A model generated the notes under the pieces. The model searched no databases. It was not told where the DNA came from and was given only the letters and a program-made list of their open reading frames with translations. From Cyclostephanos tholiformis (taxonomy: Eukaryota > Bacillariophyta > Thalassiosirophyceae > Thalassiosirales > Thalassiosiraceae), in the NCBI GenBank assembly GCA_036939975.1, contig JALLPB010000282.1, positions 1 through 18,398 of the forward strand: a stretch of DNA of 18,398 nucleotides. The letters are read 5' to 3'. Positions 1 to 9,110 of this stretch are shown one piece after another; position 1 is the first letter of the stretch, and each line of letters opens with the position of its first letter. The position numbers and the translations under genes are program-made.

Positions 1-43
1 TGTAGGAGCCAGTATGATATTTTCACCTCCCCTTTCTACATAG

Positions 44-505
44 CTAGGAATTAATACTAAATTTGAGCGATCGACTTAGATAAGCTGAATTAATAGTAAA
101 AAAAAACATTTTTATTACCTAGAAACACTCGTAAAATGAGCTAACCTAGAGGCATTGCAGTACCAAGATTTCATGCCCCATCAAAATCATCTTGGGATCA
201 GTTTCTGATGCTTGGTTGTCTTTGTCGTCTGTCATTGTTGTTGTTGGTGTCAGTCTTTGTTGGCATTGGTTGTTGCTAGGAATCAATACTAAATTTGAGC
301 AATCAGCTTAGATAAGCTGAATTAATAGTAAAAAAAACCATTTTTATCACTTAGAAAAACTCGTAAAATGAGCTAACCTAGGGGCATTGCAGTACCAAGA
401 TTTCATGCCCCATCAAAACCATCTTGGGATCAGTTTCTGATGATTGGTTGTCTTTGTCATAAGTCATTGTTGGTGTCAGTCTTTGTTGGCTTTGGTTGTT
501 GGTCA
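44..505. repeat. 232-bp unit in tandem, two copies
   Basis: Two head-to-tail copies begin at 44 and 276, each at CTAGGAA followed by near-identical sequence. Shared blocks include ACTAAATTTGAGC, GATAAGCTGAATTAATAGTA, TCGTAAAATGAGCTAACCTA and CATTGCAGTACCAAGATTTC. The copies differ by scattered substitutions and small indels. The second copy runs into GTT-rich simple sequence near 485-505. No protein is evident. It could be two units of a longer satellite or an internally duplicated non-autonomous element; the window starts too close to the left to tell. Confidence 0.9.
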
Positions 506-590
506 TCTGTAGTCAGTTGTTGGTTGTTGTTTGCATTGGTCTTTGGTCATCTGTTGTCAGTTGTTGGTGTCGGTGTCGGTGTCGGTGTCT
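480..590. repeat. GTT-rich minisatellite with (GGTGTC)4
   Basis: The strand is almost free of C and A, dominated by GTT, TTGG and TTGTTGG. A roughly 26-bp unit containing TTGGTCATCTGT and GTCAGTTGTTGG occurs at 499-524 and again at 543-568, a 44-bp period. It is followed by four perfect GGTGTC hexamers at 566-589. An open frame crosses it, but its residues simply mirror the repeat, so I do not call a gene. Confidence 0.8.
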
Positions 591-602
591 CTAGTTATCA
601 TA

Positions 603-1540
603 TATTGTATTATTGCATTAATTGCATAGTGTGTAGCCACAGTGGACAAAAGTCTCATCCATTGACTTAATATCATTGTTTATTATTTCTTCAACAACGT
701 TTTCATGCTCTTTGAATCCTCCACCTCTGACCAGCATCTAACATGATAAAAAAATACAACTGATTAATTGCATACTCAACCAGACCATCCTGCCCTGTGG
801 ATGATGGTTGGTGGATAGCATACAACATGATGTCCAAGCTTGCAAATGGTTTCAAAAACCTCCAGAGCACGGTGCAATGTCAGATTGACATGAATCAAAA
901 TCCAGCAAAGATCAAGCTATCACATTGTACGTGTTGAGCATGTGCTCTACAAACACATGAAGGCTTGGTGGTAACTCGTGTGCAAACACAAGGATTACTC
1001 ACCAAGCCAATCTATCACTCGGGAATTGTTGTGTCTTCAGTTTCAATGGCCAAGATGATTGTTAATTTAAACAATCCCTGATCATAGTTTCCTGGCTACT
1101 GAATCTTTAACCCGCTGGGAGACAAGCCATATTTACAATAGGCTGCATTAGAAAAAGTGGGCCAAACTTGTCCACATTGATCAACAGTTGCCATGGAATC
1201 CCGTGGATGCCAACCTGCCAGGGTCAAGTCCAGAAAAAGCAGCAACAATTTAAGTTTTGCTCCATAAATGCCTGATAGGCAAGAACTGTAAACGTCACCT
1301 TCACCATGTAGCCCAACTTCCAGAGAGCTCTACTCACATCTTTCTCCCCAAAAATCCAAGCATCTTTGCTTTTGTTTGCAATGAAACAATGGCCTTGAAA
1401 ATTGTTGATTGGGGCAAGATCGGCTTGAAAATGACAAGCAGCAGGAGATACTGCCCCAACAATGCCATTGTTGACTTGTTTCTGGTCACCCGGAAGGGAA
1501 CTACCCCATTTACTGCCCACCACTGGATGCTCCTTAGCAT
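603..1540. other. Non-coding stretch, nothing recognised
   Basis: About 940 bases with no recognisable gene. Overlapping short open frames exist on both strands (around 1224-1588), but none resembles a known family and each is crossed by comparable frames on the opposite strand. Texture suggests decayed mobile DNA, but no transposase or retrotransposon motif could be identified. Confidence 0.5.
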
Positions 1541-1546
1541 TCCCTT

Positions 1547-1615
1547 GGGGGCAGGGTTCCCCCTGGCATGATATGCCTTGACCATCATCTAATGAAGGGG
1601 GATGTCATATCCCCC
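1547..1615. other. Cluster of three short GC hairpins
   Basis: Three potential stem-loops lie within 69 bases. GGGGG (1547-1551) pairs with CCCCC (1559-1563). GGCAT pairs with ATGCC around a 3-base loop (about 1565-1577). GGGGGAT (1597-1603) pairs with ATCCCCC (1609-1615) around a 5-base loop. Pairing is read directly. A role, for example as the end of a non-autonomous element, is unproven. Confidence 0.5.
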
Positions 1616-1976
1616 CATGATCCACTGATGCTTGTATGGGGGAGAAATAAAGAATCTCTTTATACTTGATCTACCCTCACAACCCCATTGTCACATCAAC
1701 ATTTGGCGGTGTCGTCTTCCCTCTGAAACTTGTACATCAAGGGGGAGGATGGCAACAAGCATTTGATGTTGATATGAAGAAGAGCAGGTATTTATTTTCC
1801 GCTCTTGCCTGGGGAGGAAGTGGCGCCAGTGGGAGGGATGGTTGGGGAGGTCATTATCTAATGTTGGATAAAAGGGCAGTCTCACCAGGTGATCTTGGCT
1901 TCAGAAATGATAGGACAAGGCAGTGGCGGCAGCTACAAAGTATTTTGTAATTTTTGGTCTGGAGGCAGTGAATTCC
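1616..1976. other. Intergenic, no gene supported
   Basis: Contains an open plus-strand frame of about 94 codons (1666-1950), rich in Gly and Trp from GGG-rich DNA. It matches no family I recognise, and an overlapping minus-strand frame is similarly open. I treat it as chance. The segment ends at the 11-bp array upstream of the TMEM144-like fragment. Confidence 0.4.
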
Positions 1977-2020
1977 TAACCCTTAGCTAACTCTTAGCTA
2001 ACCCTTAGCCAACCCTTAGC
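1977..2020. repeat. 11-bp tandem repeat, four units
   Basis: Four adjacent units of TAACCCTTAGC (1977-1987, 1988-1998, 1999-2009, 2010-2020). The second has CTC for CCC and the fourth begins with C. The unit contains a telomere-like CCCTTA core but is not a canonical CCCTAA array. It lies about 60-80 bases upstream of the first ATG of the TMEM144-like fragment, so it could sit in that gene's promoter or leader. Confidence 0.85.
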
Positions 2021-2078
2021 TAGGTCCCCACAACAATTGTTATACCAGTGGTAGTATGAAGTTGATGAAGTTGAGGGA

Positions 2079-2615
2079 ATGACAATTGAAGTACTTATTG
2101 CCATGCCGTCTTCCTCCTCTGCCGTAATCGGTTGGTCTGCTGTCTTTGCTGCAACCATTGGCTTTGGAAGCTTTGGGGTACCCATCAAAGGAGATGCTGT
2201 GAATTCTGTCAATATTGATCCATTGGTGATGCAATGCTATAAGACCATTATGTGCTTGTAAGTTACTTGATTTTCATTTAAGCAAAATCATAGCTCAACT
2301 AATGTTCACTTCTATTCACATTGGATTATTTTTTATGCCGGCAGTCTTACAAGTTGGATGGTATTTGTTCTTGGACATGAAGTCACATTCACAAGGTGGG
2401 GAATTGTGTCAGGTGATTAAGAGTCCTCCATGTACATTCATCATGATTCGATGAAATATTAAAATATCTTTGTCAACGTAAATTCTTACCTCCCTCTCAC
2501 TTGCGGATTTCTGTGCCCAGGGCTCTGTTGGGTGCCTGCAGGTGCCTTCAGCATATTTGCAATAAGAAATACAGGGATAGCAATCTCTCAAGGCATCAAT
2601 TATCTTCAATTGTGA
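2079..2615 (+). pseudogene. TMEM144-like transporter gene, 5' fragment, three exons
   Basis: The spliced reading has exons 2079-2257, 2345-2412 and 2521-2615, with introns 2258-2344 (GTAAGT...CAG, 87 bp) and 2413-2520 (GTGATT...CAG, 108 bp). It gives a 113-residue product. Hydrophobic segments carry GWSAVFAATIGFGSFGVPIK, then TSWMVFVLGHE, then SGLCWVPAGAFSIFAIRNTG. This order is that of the first membrane helices of TMEM144/DUF1632 proteins, ten-helix transporters of the drug/metabolite class, possibly for sugars. The start could also be Met at 2103. After the expected 'AISQGI' the similarity ends and a TGA follows six codons later, whereas the family runs to roughly 300-350 residues. Only 79 bases separate this stop from the VPS41 stop on the other strand, so the rest cannot lie here. 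I call it a truncated copy; a genuine short product is less likely. Confidence 0.7.
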
Positions 2616-2694
2616 TGGTATAATATGCTGTGTGTCTACTACTTCAATCGATAGCGTGGAAATCATCAATACACTGTGGATACTTTTATGACAA

Positions 2695-5600
2695 TTATCG
2701 AACGGGCAAAGAGAATACTTTAGAATGATACACATTTCGTCGCTGAGATTTCAATACGTCAATCGACTTTGCTGGAAGTGCAGTGCGTGTGACGTAGGCA
2801 TCCTGGTTCCTTTTGTCCAAAGATAATCTCTCTCCCCGGCGCGATACATGATTCAATTCTCTCAAGATGGATACTTTATCCTCCACCAGAATTCCATCCA
2901 CAAGTTCATGTAATTTCACCTTGTAGCGATAATCAGATATCGCTGCAATGAGTTTTGGTCTCAAACCTTCAATCAACATTCCCTTGGGTATTCTGGATAC
3001 AAGGGAAGCCAAATCCGAACCATTATGCGCTGCCGCTTCAAGAAGATTTCCAAATAGAGCACCCATAGCACTATTTTGGTTTACATTGCTTGTTGGATCA
3101 GGTGTTATGCAATGCTCAACAAGCATGTCAAACAATATACTCGAATACATGGTATTTCTCTCAGCATATGCGACAGCCATGAACAAATTCTTTGACCCAC
3201 GAAGATAGATCTGCAAGATCTCTTTTGCATCCGCAACTGACCCGTCAGAAAAGTTTTCGATAACAAAAGCCAACTCTCGTGCAAAAACAGGATTATTAAC
3301 ATTACCACCTCGGTACTCTTCTAGGCATCTCCTAACATAATCAGCCTGTATGCCACCATGTGGAAGTGCAGCCTTGTTTGACCGCATCGAGCGCACCATG
3401 ATGATAGGGCCGGCGGACGGCAGTTGTTGAAGTGAGGAGAAAAGGCAGAGGAAAGCAAAGCAAGAAACTCAGTAAAAATTTGAGATGAAAGTTTACATTC
3501 AAGCGCAAAATGCTCACTCTAAGAAATGCAATGAAGGGTGTGTCTCTATCATTCATTGATGTAGGAGGATCGGCTTCACTCTCTTTAAAAAAATCAACAA
3601 AAAGAGAAAATTGTATTTTATGGAGGTTTGTGATTGCAACTGGTGGCACTGTCGTCGTCGGAAAGCTGATATACATATCGGCTTTGTTCACGAATACCTG
3701 AAATAGGAACCAATAAAGAAGTTTTGGTCTTGGCTTCAATTGCTCAACAATGAGATCAAGCGGTAAATTTGACCCGCTGGGTGGGGCGTTTTCATCAGGA
3801 TCAGCTGATGAGCTCTCTGGGGGTGAGCAATTGTTCACAAAAAATGTCCCTGCTTGCGACAAGCCAGCCAAAGCAATCAGTGCCACCACTGGCGAATCGG
3901 CTGAAGAATTATCGATATTCTCGGCAAAGAAGTAATTTTTCTTCAGTAACACGTGTGATAACTGATGAAGTTCAATCAACGACAGAATAAAACCGTACTT
4001 ATTTCTTTCGACATCATCGTCCCCTTCATGAGACAAAATGCTTAGATGAGAATTCTCTCTTGGCGAAGAATTCATGCTGTCCATTACAAACGAATTAACA
4101 GACAGAACCGCTGTCTCTTCTAACGGCGTCATCGATTCATTCATGAAACGACTGCCAAATGCCAAGTAATACCCCAGTGCACGGTCGTATCGCTCTCTCA
4201 TAAGTTCGAGCTCTGCCATAACCTCGAGAATAATCGCAGGGTTATCTCCCATACTGCCAATAAGAACATTTGAAGACGTATCATCGTTGGCATAACAGCC
4301 GATGTTATCAGTGTAACCCAGTCGAAGCCTCGTGCCAAGCCGAGTAAGAAAATGATTGACGTCAAACAATGAATCCCGAGACGAATCGATGTATTGATGC
4401 ATGGAACTATTGTTCTGGAGCGAAGATGTAGGAAAATGTGTATTTTCTAAAATCCCGAATGCCGTTTGGCTTATCCTCCGTTGCAAATCTTTCTCTGCCT
4501 GCTGAATAAAAGGATCGACTGATGATGTTCCAGATGAAAAATGCCATTGTAAGCCACCACGTTGGTTCTGAGCACAATGGCGGTGCAATCGTACTCGTTT
4601 TCGAAGATTAGACGTAGATCCCCAACATCTCATTGTTTCTAAAAATAAAACAAACATCTTCCTGCTTACAATTTCCTCTTCGCCACGATGATTCTCATCT
4701 TCATTAATAACGTTTCTCTGTCCTTTGCGACTGAGGATGGCATCTTCTAACATTTTCTCAAGGCACATGTTAAACAAAAATTCAGGAAGTTGCGGATCCC
4801 TTACAGGAATCTTTTCACGAATGACAAACAGACCTCCTGGGATTCTGCTGAACATTAATATCCATCTCTGCCACATTATTGCATCGCCGCCAAGAAGAAT
4901 GGGTAATGATTCTGCGGCGATTTTCAATCGAGAAAAAGAGAGGGGTCTGTCTTTACCTCGAGAATCAAAGCGAAGTAGAGCAATAAAAAATTCATCAATC
5001 AGCTCGTCTATTTCATGACGTCTAACTTCGCGTCTCAGAGCAAGGGCCTGCCGCAGTGCCAGAGCTGGTTTTCCTAGTGAGCGCGTGTAAGAGATAACAT
5101 CATCTACATCCCTAGTCAGCACAAGACATGCATCGTAGCTGTATATCACGGCCATTACAGGTGGCGGCGATGTTGTCGGAAGATCAGAAGTACCTGGCAA
5201 AATATCATCAATCGGTTCTGAAAGAGCAAATACATAGTTGTCACTACATATACTGACATTTGATGCCACTGATCGATCATCATCGTAGATAGCTGCTTCT
5301 GATTGGATTTCTTTTCCAGTTGAACAAACATCATTGCATAGATTCCATCTCAAATGCAAATCCGGAGGTTTCGACTCAAGACAAACATCGCCCAAGTCTC
5401 TTGCAATATCTCCCTTTTCGACATCATTTAAGACATCCCACTCAGCGGAACCGTCCATTCTTGGACACGCAAAGGATGATAGGAGACAAAACTCCGTGGC
5501 ATTTCCTGTGACAATCTGATTATTTCCTATGGTCTGTTGAGGTGCTTGAGAAATCAAATTTATATCCGAAAGCGGCAGTCTATCGCTTGATATCGACTTT

Positions 5601-7540
5601 CCATCTTCTCTGTTGACGACTTGAAGCTCCAACATATTGTCTCCCCCTGCCACAGAATAGTCATTACTCAAAGTCTTGGATTTGACATGATCATCAGAAT
5701 CGCTCGAATCAATTGATGATGGTGGCGTAGGGACCAAGCCAAGCACAGCTACGTGCTTTTCATCCATGGGTGCGACACCACAAGCTACGCAATCCATCTC
5801 CCAAGCCATGGTAGCTTGAACAGTCTTTTTCGTGATTACTTTTGCAGGCGTCCCATCGTTAGTTGCAGCCGTGGAAATATGCGAATCATTTATCAGCAAT
5901 CCAATTAAGCAATCACCCCAAGCAATTAGCAATGAGTCGGATCTCTCAAATACGAGGACAGGCCGCAGCTCTGAAATCGTTGGGTACAAATTTCTGCGAG
6001 CACCTGTTGGTCTGTCGATATGAGCAATACGAGACATTGACTCAATGTCAAACAACCTCACTCCACTTGACAAAAAATCAGCGGATTCTTGTGTTAGGTT
6101 TGCCAAAAAAATGTAACAAACCGAAACATTCAATACGTAACAGTTAGCTCACCTTGAATCAGCCCAAGCTACTAGGCCACCACGCCAAGTAACAGCTTCT
6201 ATTCCAGCCTGGTCCCCAGAGAGGGAGGTTGCGATCATCCCCTGATACAGAACAGAATCCACTTTCTTCACAGTCGTACCTCCTCCAGCTGCACTGGTAC
6301 CACCACCTACAAAATATGACGTGATACCAGTCACTCCTGCTGCACCCTGAAGCTTGGATAGGACAAGTCTCCCATCATCGAACCCTACGATCAATGCACG
6401 TTCTTTTCTACGGGAATAGGCCGGATCTAACGCCATGCAGGTGGGATGATATGAGTGGGCCGAGCCTGATGATCCTCCAGCCAGAAGACTCGGTCGGAAC
6501 GACTGTGGATCTTCGTATGTAAAACGTGCAGTTGATGTTGGAGGTTTCATAAGGGCGAAAGGTGGTCGCATGGTAATTTTTCTCTTTGATTCATTTGTCT
6601 TCTCCGATTCTGTACCCACGAAAGATGCCAGGAACCCTAATCGATTCTGCCCCTCTCCTTCAGAGACAGTGATGCGCTGGGATTGTTTCCCCCATTTAAG
6701 TGGTCCGAAAATGGCAGCATCACCACTGGCATTCAGAGCAGATAGATACGATGCACCCGAATCGAATGAGAGTCCTACTATTCTTTGTCCTTCATCATAC
6801 CCACGTTTTACAGCCGACGGATTGACATACCAAGCGCCCCCATCACCTGGAGTAGATCCAAATAAGACAGAGCCTCCTGTGAGAGCATCAACCAATCTCA
6901 CTTTGCCGTCCTGAAATCCTAATGCCAGGACGTGGTATACTCTTGTGAGAGACCTATCAATCTCGTCATCGTCATCATATTCGTTCCACTCCACCGAATT
7001 TTCACCTTGTCTCGCACCATAACCGTGATTGGATCCAGATTGCATCGAGGATTCGTTTTTTTTATCTAATAAGTGAGATGGACGCACGACCACTCTGCCC
7101 ATCGCAGACGCGGTCACTTTCACAGATAGCGCGGTAGACTTTGACTCGTCGTCGCGCGGGAGCGACCCCATGATCCTGGCATATTTGAGTGGAGGCATCG
7201 GGAGCGGCCCACCGCCATCGTCGGCTTCGTATGAATATTGAGAGTCCTCGTCTGACAGCTCGCCGTCACTGGTGGCGGAATCATTGAGGCCTTTGACATT
7301 GTCCACAACGCAATTCTCAAAGGTCACCATATCTGAATTAGTTGAATTCTTGGCATCATCCCCCTCGTCTAACAACTCGCCATCACGGATGGCGGAATCA
7401 TTGACGCCGTGGACATTTTCCTCAACGCGATTCTCAACGATTACCATGTCTGGACTAGTTGCGTTCTTGGTATCATCCCCTCCATCTTCTAAGTTTAGCA
7501 TGTTCGATACTTCTGCGGTCATGGATCGACGCTGCTTCAT
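2695..7540 (-). CDS. VPS41: VPS41, HOPS tethering complex subunit (three exons)
   Basis: Exons on the minus strand are 7540-6153, 6065-3518 and 3372-2695. Introns are 6066-6152 (87 bp) and 3373-3517 (145 bp), both with GTGAGC donors and AAG acceptors. The joins keep frame and give 1537 residues. VPS41 is a HOPS subunit tethering late endosomes to the vacuole or lysosome before fusion. Evidence in order: an acidic N-terminus; PPLKYARI at about residue 116, where the family's beta-propeller begins; propeller motifs HVLALGFQDGKVRLVD and WRGGLVAWADS-SGVRLFDIES spanning intron 1; LLIAWGD; VACGVAP; PELQ-like ELQVVNREDGK. The helical part has RDPQLPEFLFNMCLEKML, AELELMRERYDRALGYYLAF and RPKLLYWFLFQVF, then IAFLR at intron 2 and KVKLHELVDGILVEDKVSIL near the end. 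It is much longer than animal or yeast VPS41 (about 850-1000) because of Ser/Asp-rich insertions. No C-terminal RING cysteines are seen. The start at 7540 begins the acidic tail; 7522 is an alternative. Confidence 0.93.
3373..3517 (-). other. VPS41 intron 2 (145 bp)
   Basis: Donor GTGAGC directly follows the AGA codon of 'FIAFLR'. A long pyrimidine tract (around 3425-3455 on the plus strand, purine-rich there) precedes the first AG, AACAAG, at 3373-3374. The next AG, in CATACAG, is also in frame and would shorten the protein by eight residues, so the acceptor is the less certain end. Confidence 0.75.
6066..6152 (-). other. VPS41 intron 1 (87 bp)
   Basis: On the minus strand the exon ends GATTCAAG and the intron starts GTGAGC. 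It ends in a T-rich stretch and TCAAG, followed by TGGAGTGAGG. Splicing joins WADS to SGVRLFDIES, restoring the conserved propeller blade where VPS41 homologues read 'WA..GVKIFD'. The intron contains in-frame stops, so it must be removed. Confidence 0.88.
7258..7490 (-). repeat. In-frame tandem duplication in VPS41 N-terminus
   Basis: Two adjacent units of about 117-120 bp encode residues of about 22-60 and 61-99. They share the pattern DD.KN.T..DMV..EN.V..NV.G.NDSA..DGEL.DE. At DNA level the copies share long blocks such as GGCGGAATCATTGA. The divergence between copies shows that the duplication is not brand new. The region is acidic and predicted disordered by composition. Confidence 0.88.
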
Positions 7541-7854
7541 GTTTAATGGCGTCTCTGCCGGCCATGGGCCACGATTGGCTTGACAAAACTTCAAGAGAGA
7601 AGCGAATGAGGGGAGGAAGGGTAAAACTGATATAGTTGTTATGTAGATAGGAACTAGTACAAAGTGATTTGGAATCTGATTTGGGATCACACCCCAACAT
7701 CTAGCAAGGAAGAAGATTAAAATCAATATAAAATAATCATCTCGATCAAATTGGATGCTAAATATTCGGCAAGTGATCACCTGCCGAGCAGTTATGGTAG
7801 TATCTACGGAACAGAATGCTCACATATCATTTTTCTTTGGCAGAGAAATGTGCT
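7541..7854. promoter_or_regulatory. Intergenic region upstream of VPS41
   Basis: A 314-base gap between two minus-strand genes, so it should carry the 3' end of the small membrane protein gene and the promoter and leader of VPS41. The VPS41 frame is open upstream to 7780, but that extension is hydrophobic and unlike the family N-terminus, so I treat it as untranslated. No clear TATA or polyadenylation motif was found. Confidence 0.45.
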
Positions 7855-8694
7855 TCATTGTGAACGTCTACCACCGAGAAAAAAACTCGACGCTGCCAAC
7901 GCCCCGACAACTGCCACAGTGACGACTGAACTCTTAACAATATTGCCGCCAGTATAAGCACTTTCATTATCCTCGACGCTGCCTTCGTCGAACACTTGAG
8001 CTTTCTTCGTATTCCTTCTCCTCGTCCTCTCCGCCTTCTTCTTCGCCTTTTCCTGTGCCTCTAGTGCCAATTTTGCTCCCTCTTCTGTACCGTACAGTGT
8101 TTCGTCCACCGAATATAAACGTTTCTGCTCACCCCTTCCTCCCATGAGAACCTCGTTCATTTTCTTTTGCTGGTCGCTGTTAGGATCTTTCAAACTTCGT
8201 AGGAATGCGTTCATTTGAGCTCGTTTTTCCTACCACCATAAGGGTTGTTCATCATTACGTGTTATGTAAAATGACGTGGTATTGCGGCACATCGTATGGG
8301 ATCAGCAGTAATCGCTAAGAAAAAGGGGTTTAATCAACCATCATTGCACCCGAAATAAAACTCACGCGGTTATTGTCTATGTTTTGCGAATAATTCTCTC
8401 GAAGCTTCTGTTCAAACTCTTCGTCCGTCGGTGCATTCTTGTACCAATGGTAAGCTGTCGTCACAGATACAGCAAGAGGGATAATTTGTAATGAGTATAA
8501 ATCCGAAAGAAAACATGCATTTTTGGGGAGGGATGCATGGACAAGTCGTCGGCTCGTTCGGAGTACATTCCCGTGTTGTTTCAAACGCCCGCATGTCAAA
8601 AGGAATGATTCTCACCGTAGAAAGAACCCGGGAGAAATCCGATCGTATACACAAACACGTGAACCGGTATCTTTATCTTGGGTTTCGGCGGCAT
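7855..8694 (-). CDS. Small unrecognised protein with C-terminal membrane segment
   Basis: Proposed exons are 8694-8616, about 8487-8366, and 8229-7855, predicting about 191 residues. Exon 1 reads MPPKPKIKIPVHVFVYTIGF and onwards, a basic start then a hydrophobic stretch. Exon 2 carries IIPLAVSVTTAYHWYKNAPT then a charged EEFEQKLREN segment. Exon 3 has RAQMNAFLRSLKDPNSDQQK, LYGTEEGAKLA, a Lys/Arg-rich stretch, and near the C-terminus a hydrophobic segment (SSVVTVAVVGALAASSFFLG) before a short GGRRSQ tail. Intron 2 (8230-8365, GTGAGT...TAG) is phase 0 and convincing. Intron 1 has a clear GTGAG donor at 8615, but no AG gives the right frame before exon 2, so that junction is uncertain. The layout suggests two membrane-associated ends with a soluble charged middle. 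I do not recognise the family and assign no function. Confidence 0.6.
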
Positions 8695-9110
8695 GCTTCT
8701 ATTGTTTTATGGCGGATGAAGACATGAGGTATGCAGTGTGGTCTGGCTGGTTTATTGGACGAGAATCCCTCCTTTTTTTTCTTTGTGGGTAATAAGTAGT
8801 ATATATGGTAGATACGTTACACGATCTAGCTACCTACCCATCCTACGATACCTACATACCACCCCTGTCTGTTCCCGCCACCACCCCTGTCTGTTCCCGC
8901 CACCCTGCCTTTCATTTCCCCGCCCCCCCCCCGCCCCTGCCCCCGCCCCCACTACTCCGCCATGACGCCCACCGGACCCTATTTCATAACTATCGTACTC
9001 CATTTTTGTGAAGAAACCTCGACCGACGCGAGCCCAGCCAGCTAGCCCTCCTCTCTAGTACGAACACTCTCGCGACGAAACTTTTCGCGGCGACAGATAA
9101 GTCGTTTTCA
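8695..9110. promoter_or_regulatory. Divergent promoter region
   Basis: This 416-base region separates the start of the minus-strand small protein gene from the plus-strand CLASP-like gene, so it should hold both promoters. A TATATA element lies at about 8799-8806. Downstream are two 22-bp repeats and a C-dominated tract (about 8912-8952). Shared regulation is possible but is not shown by sequence alone. Confidence 0.5.
8858..8952. repeat. 22-bp direct repeat plus C-rich tract
   Basis: ACCACCCCTGTCTGTTCCCG (first 20 bases of the unit) occurs at 8858 and again at 8880, with a partial third start at 8902. It is followed by a nearly pure C tract interrupted by single G or T (about 8915-8950). 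The opposite strand has several G-runs and could form a quadruplex. Confidence 0.8.

Noticed and set aside
440..670. 76-codon open frame on the plus strand
   Set aside because: Its residues follow the GTT/GGTGTC repeats; no family resemblance.
1224..1588. Overlapping open frames of 84-104 codons on both strands
   Set aside because: Open frames on both strands with no recognisable motif; probably chance or old mobile DNA.
1666..1950. 94-codon plus-strand frame rich in Gly and Trp
   Set aside because: Composition driven by G-rich DNA and no known domain; the minus strand is open as well.
2409..2735. 108-codon minus-strand frame with several cysteines, considered as the missing VPS41 RING
   Set aside because: It is largely antisense to the TMEM144-like third exon and lacks RING cysteine/histidine spacing.
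7541..7780. N-terminal extension of VPS41 with a hydrophobic stretch, as a signal or membrane anchor
   Set aside because: VPS41 is a peripheral protein whose family start is acidic; the extension looks like an untranslated leader.
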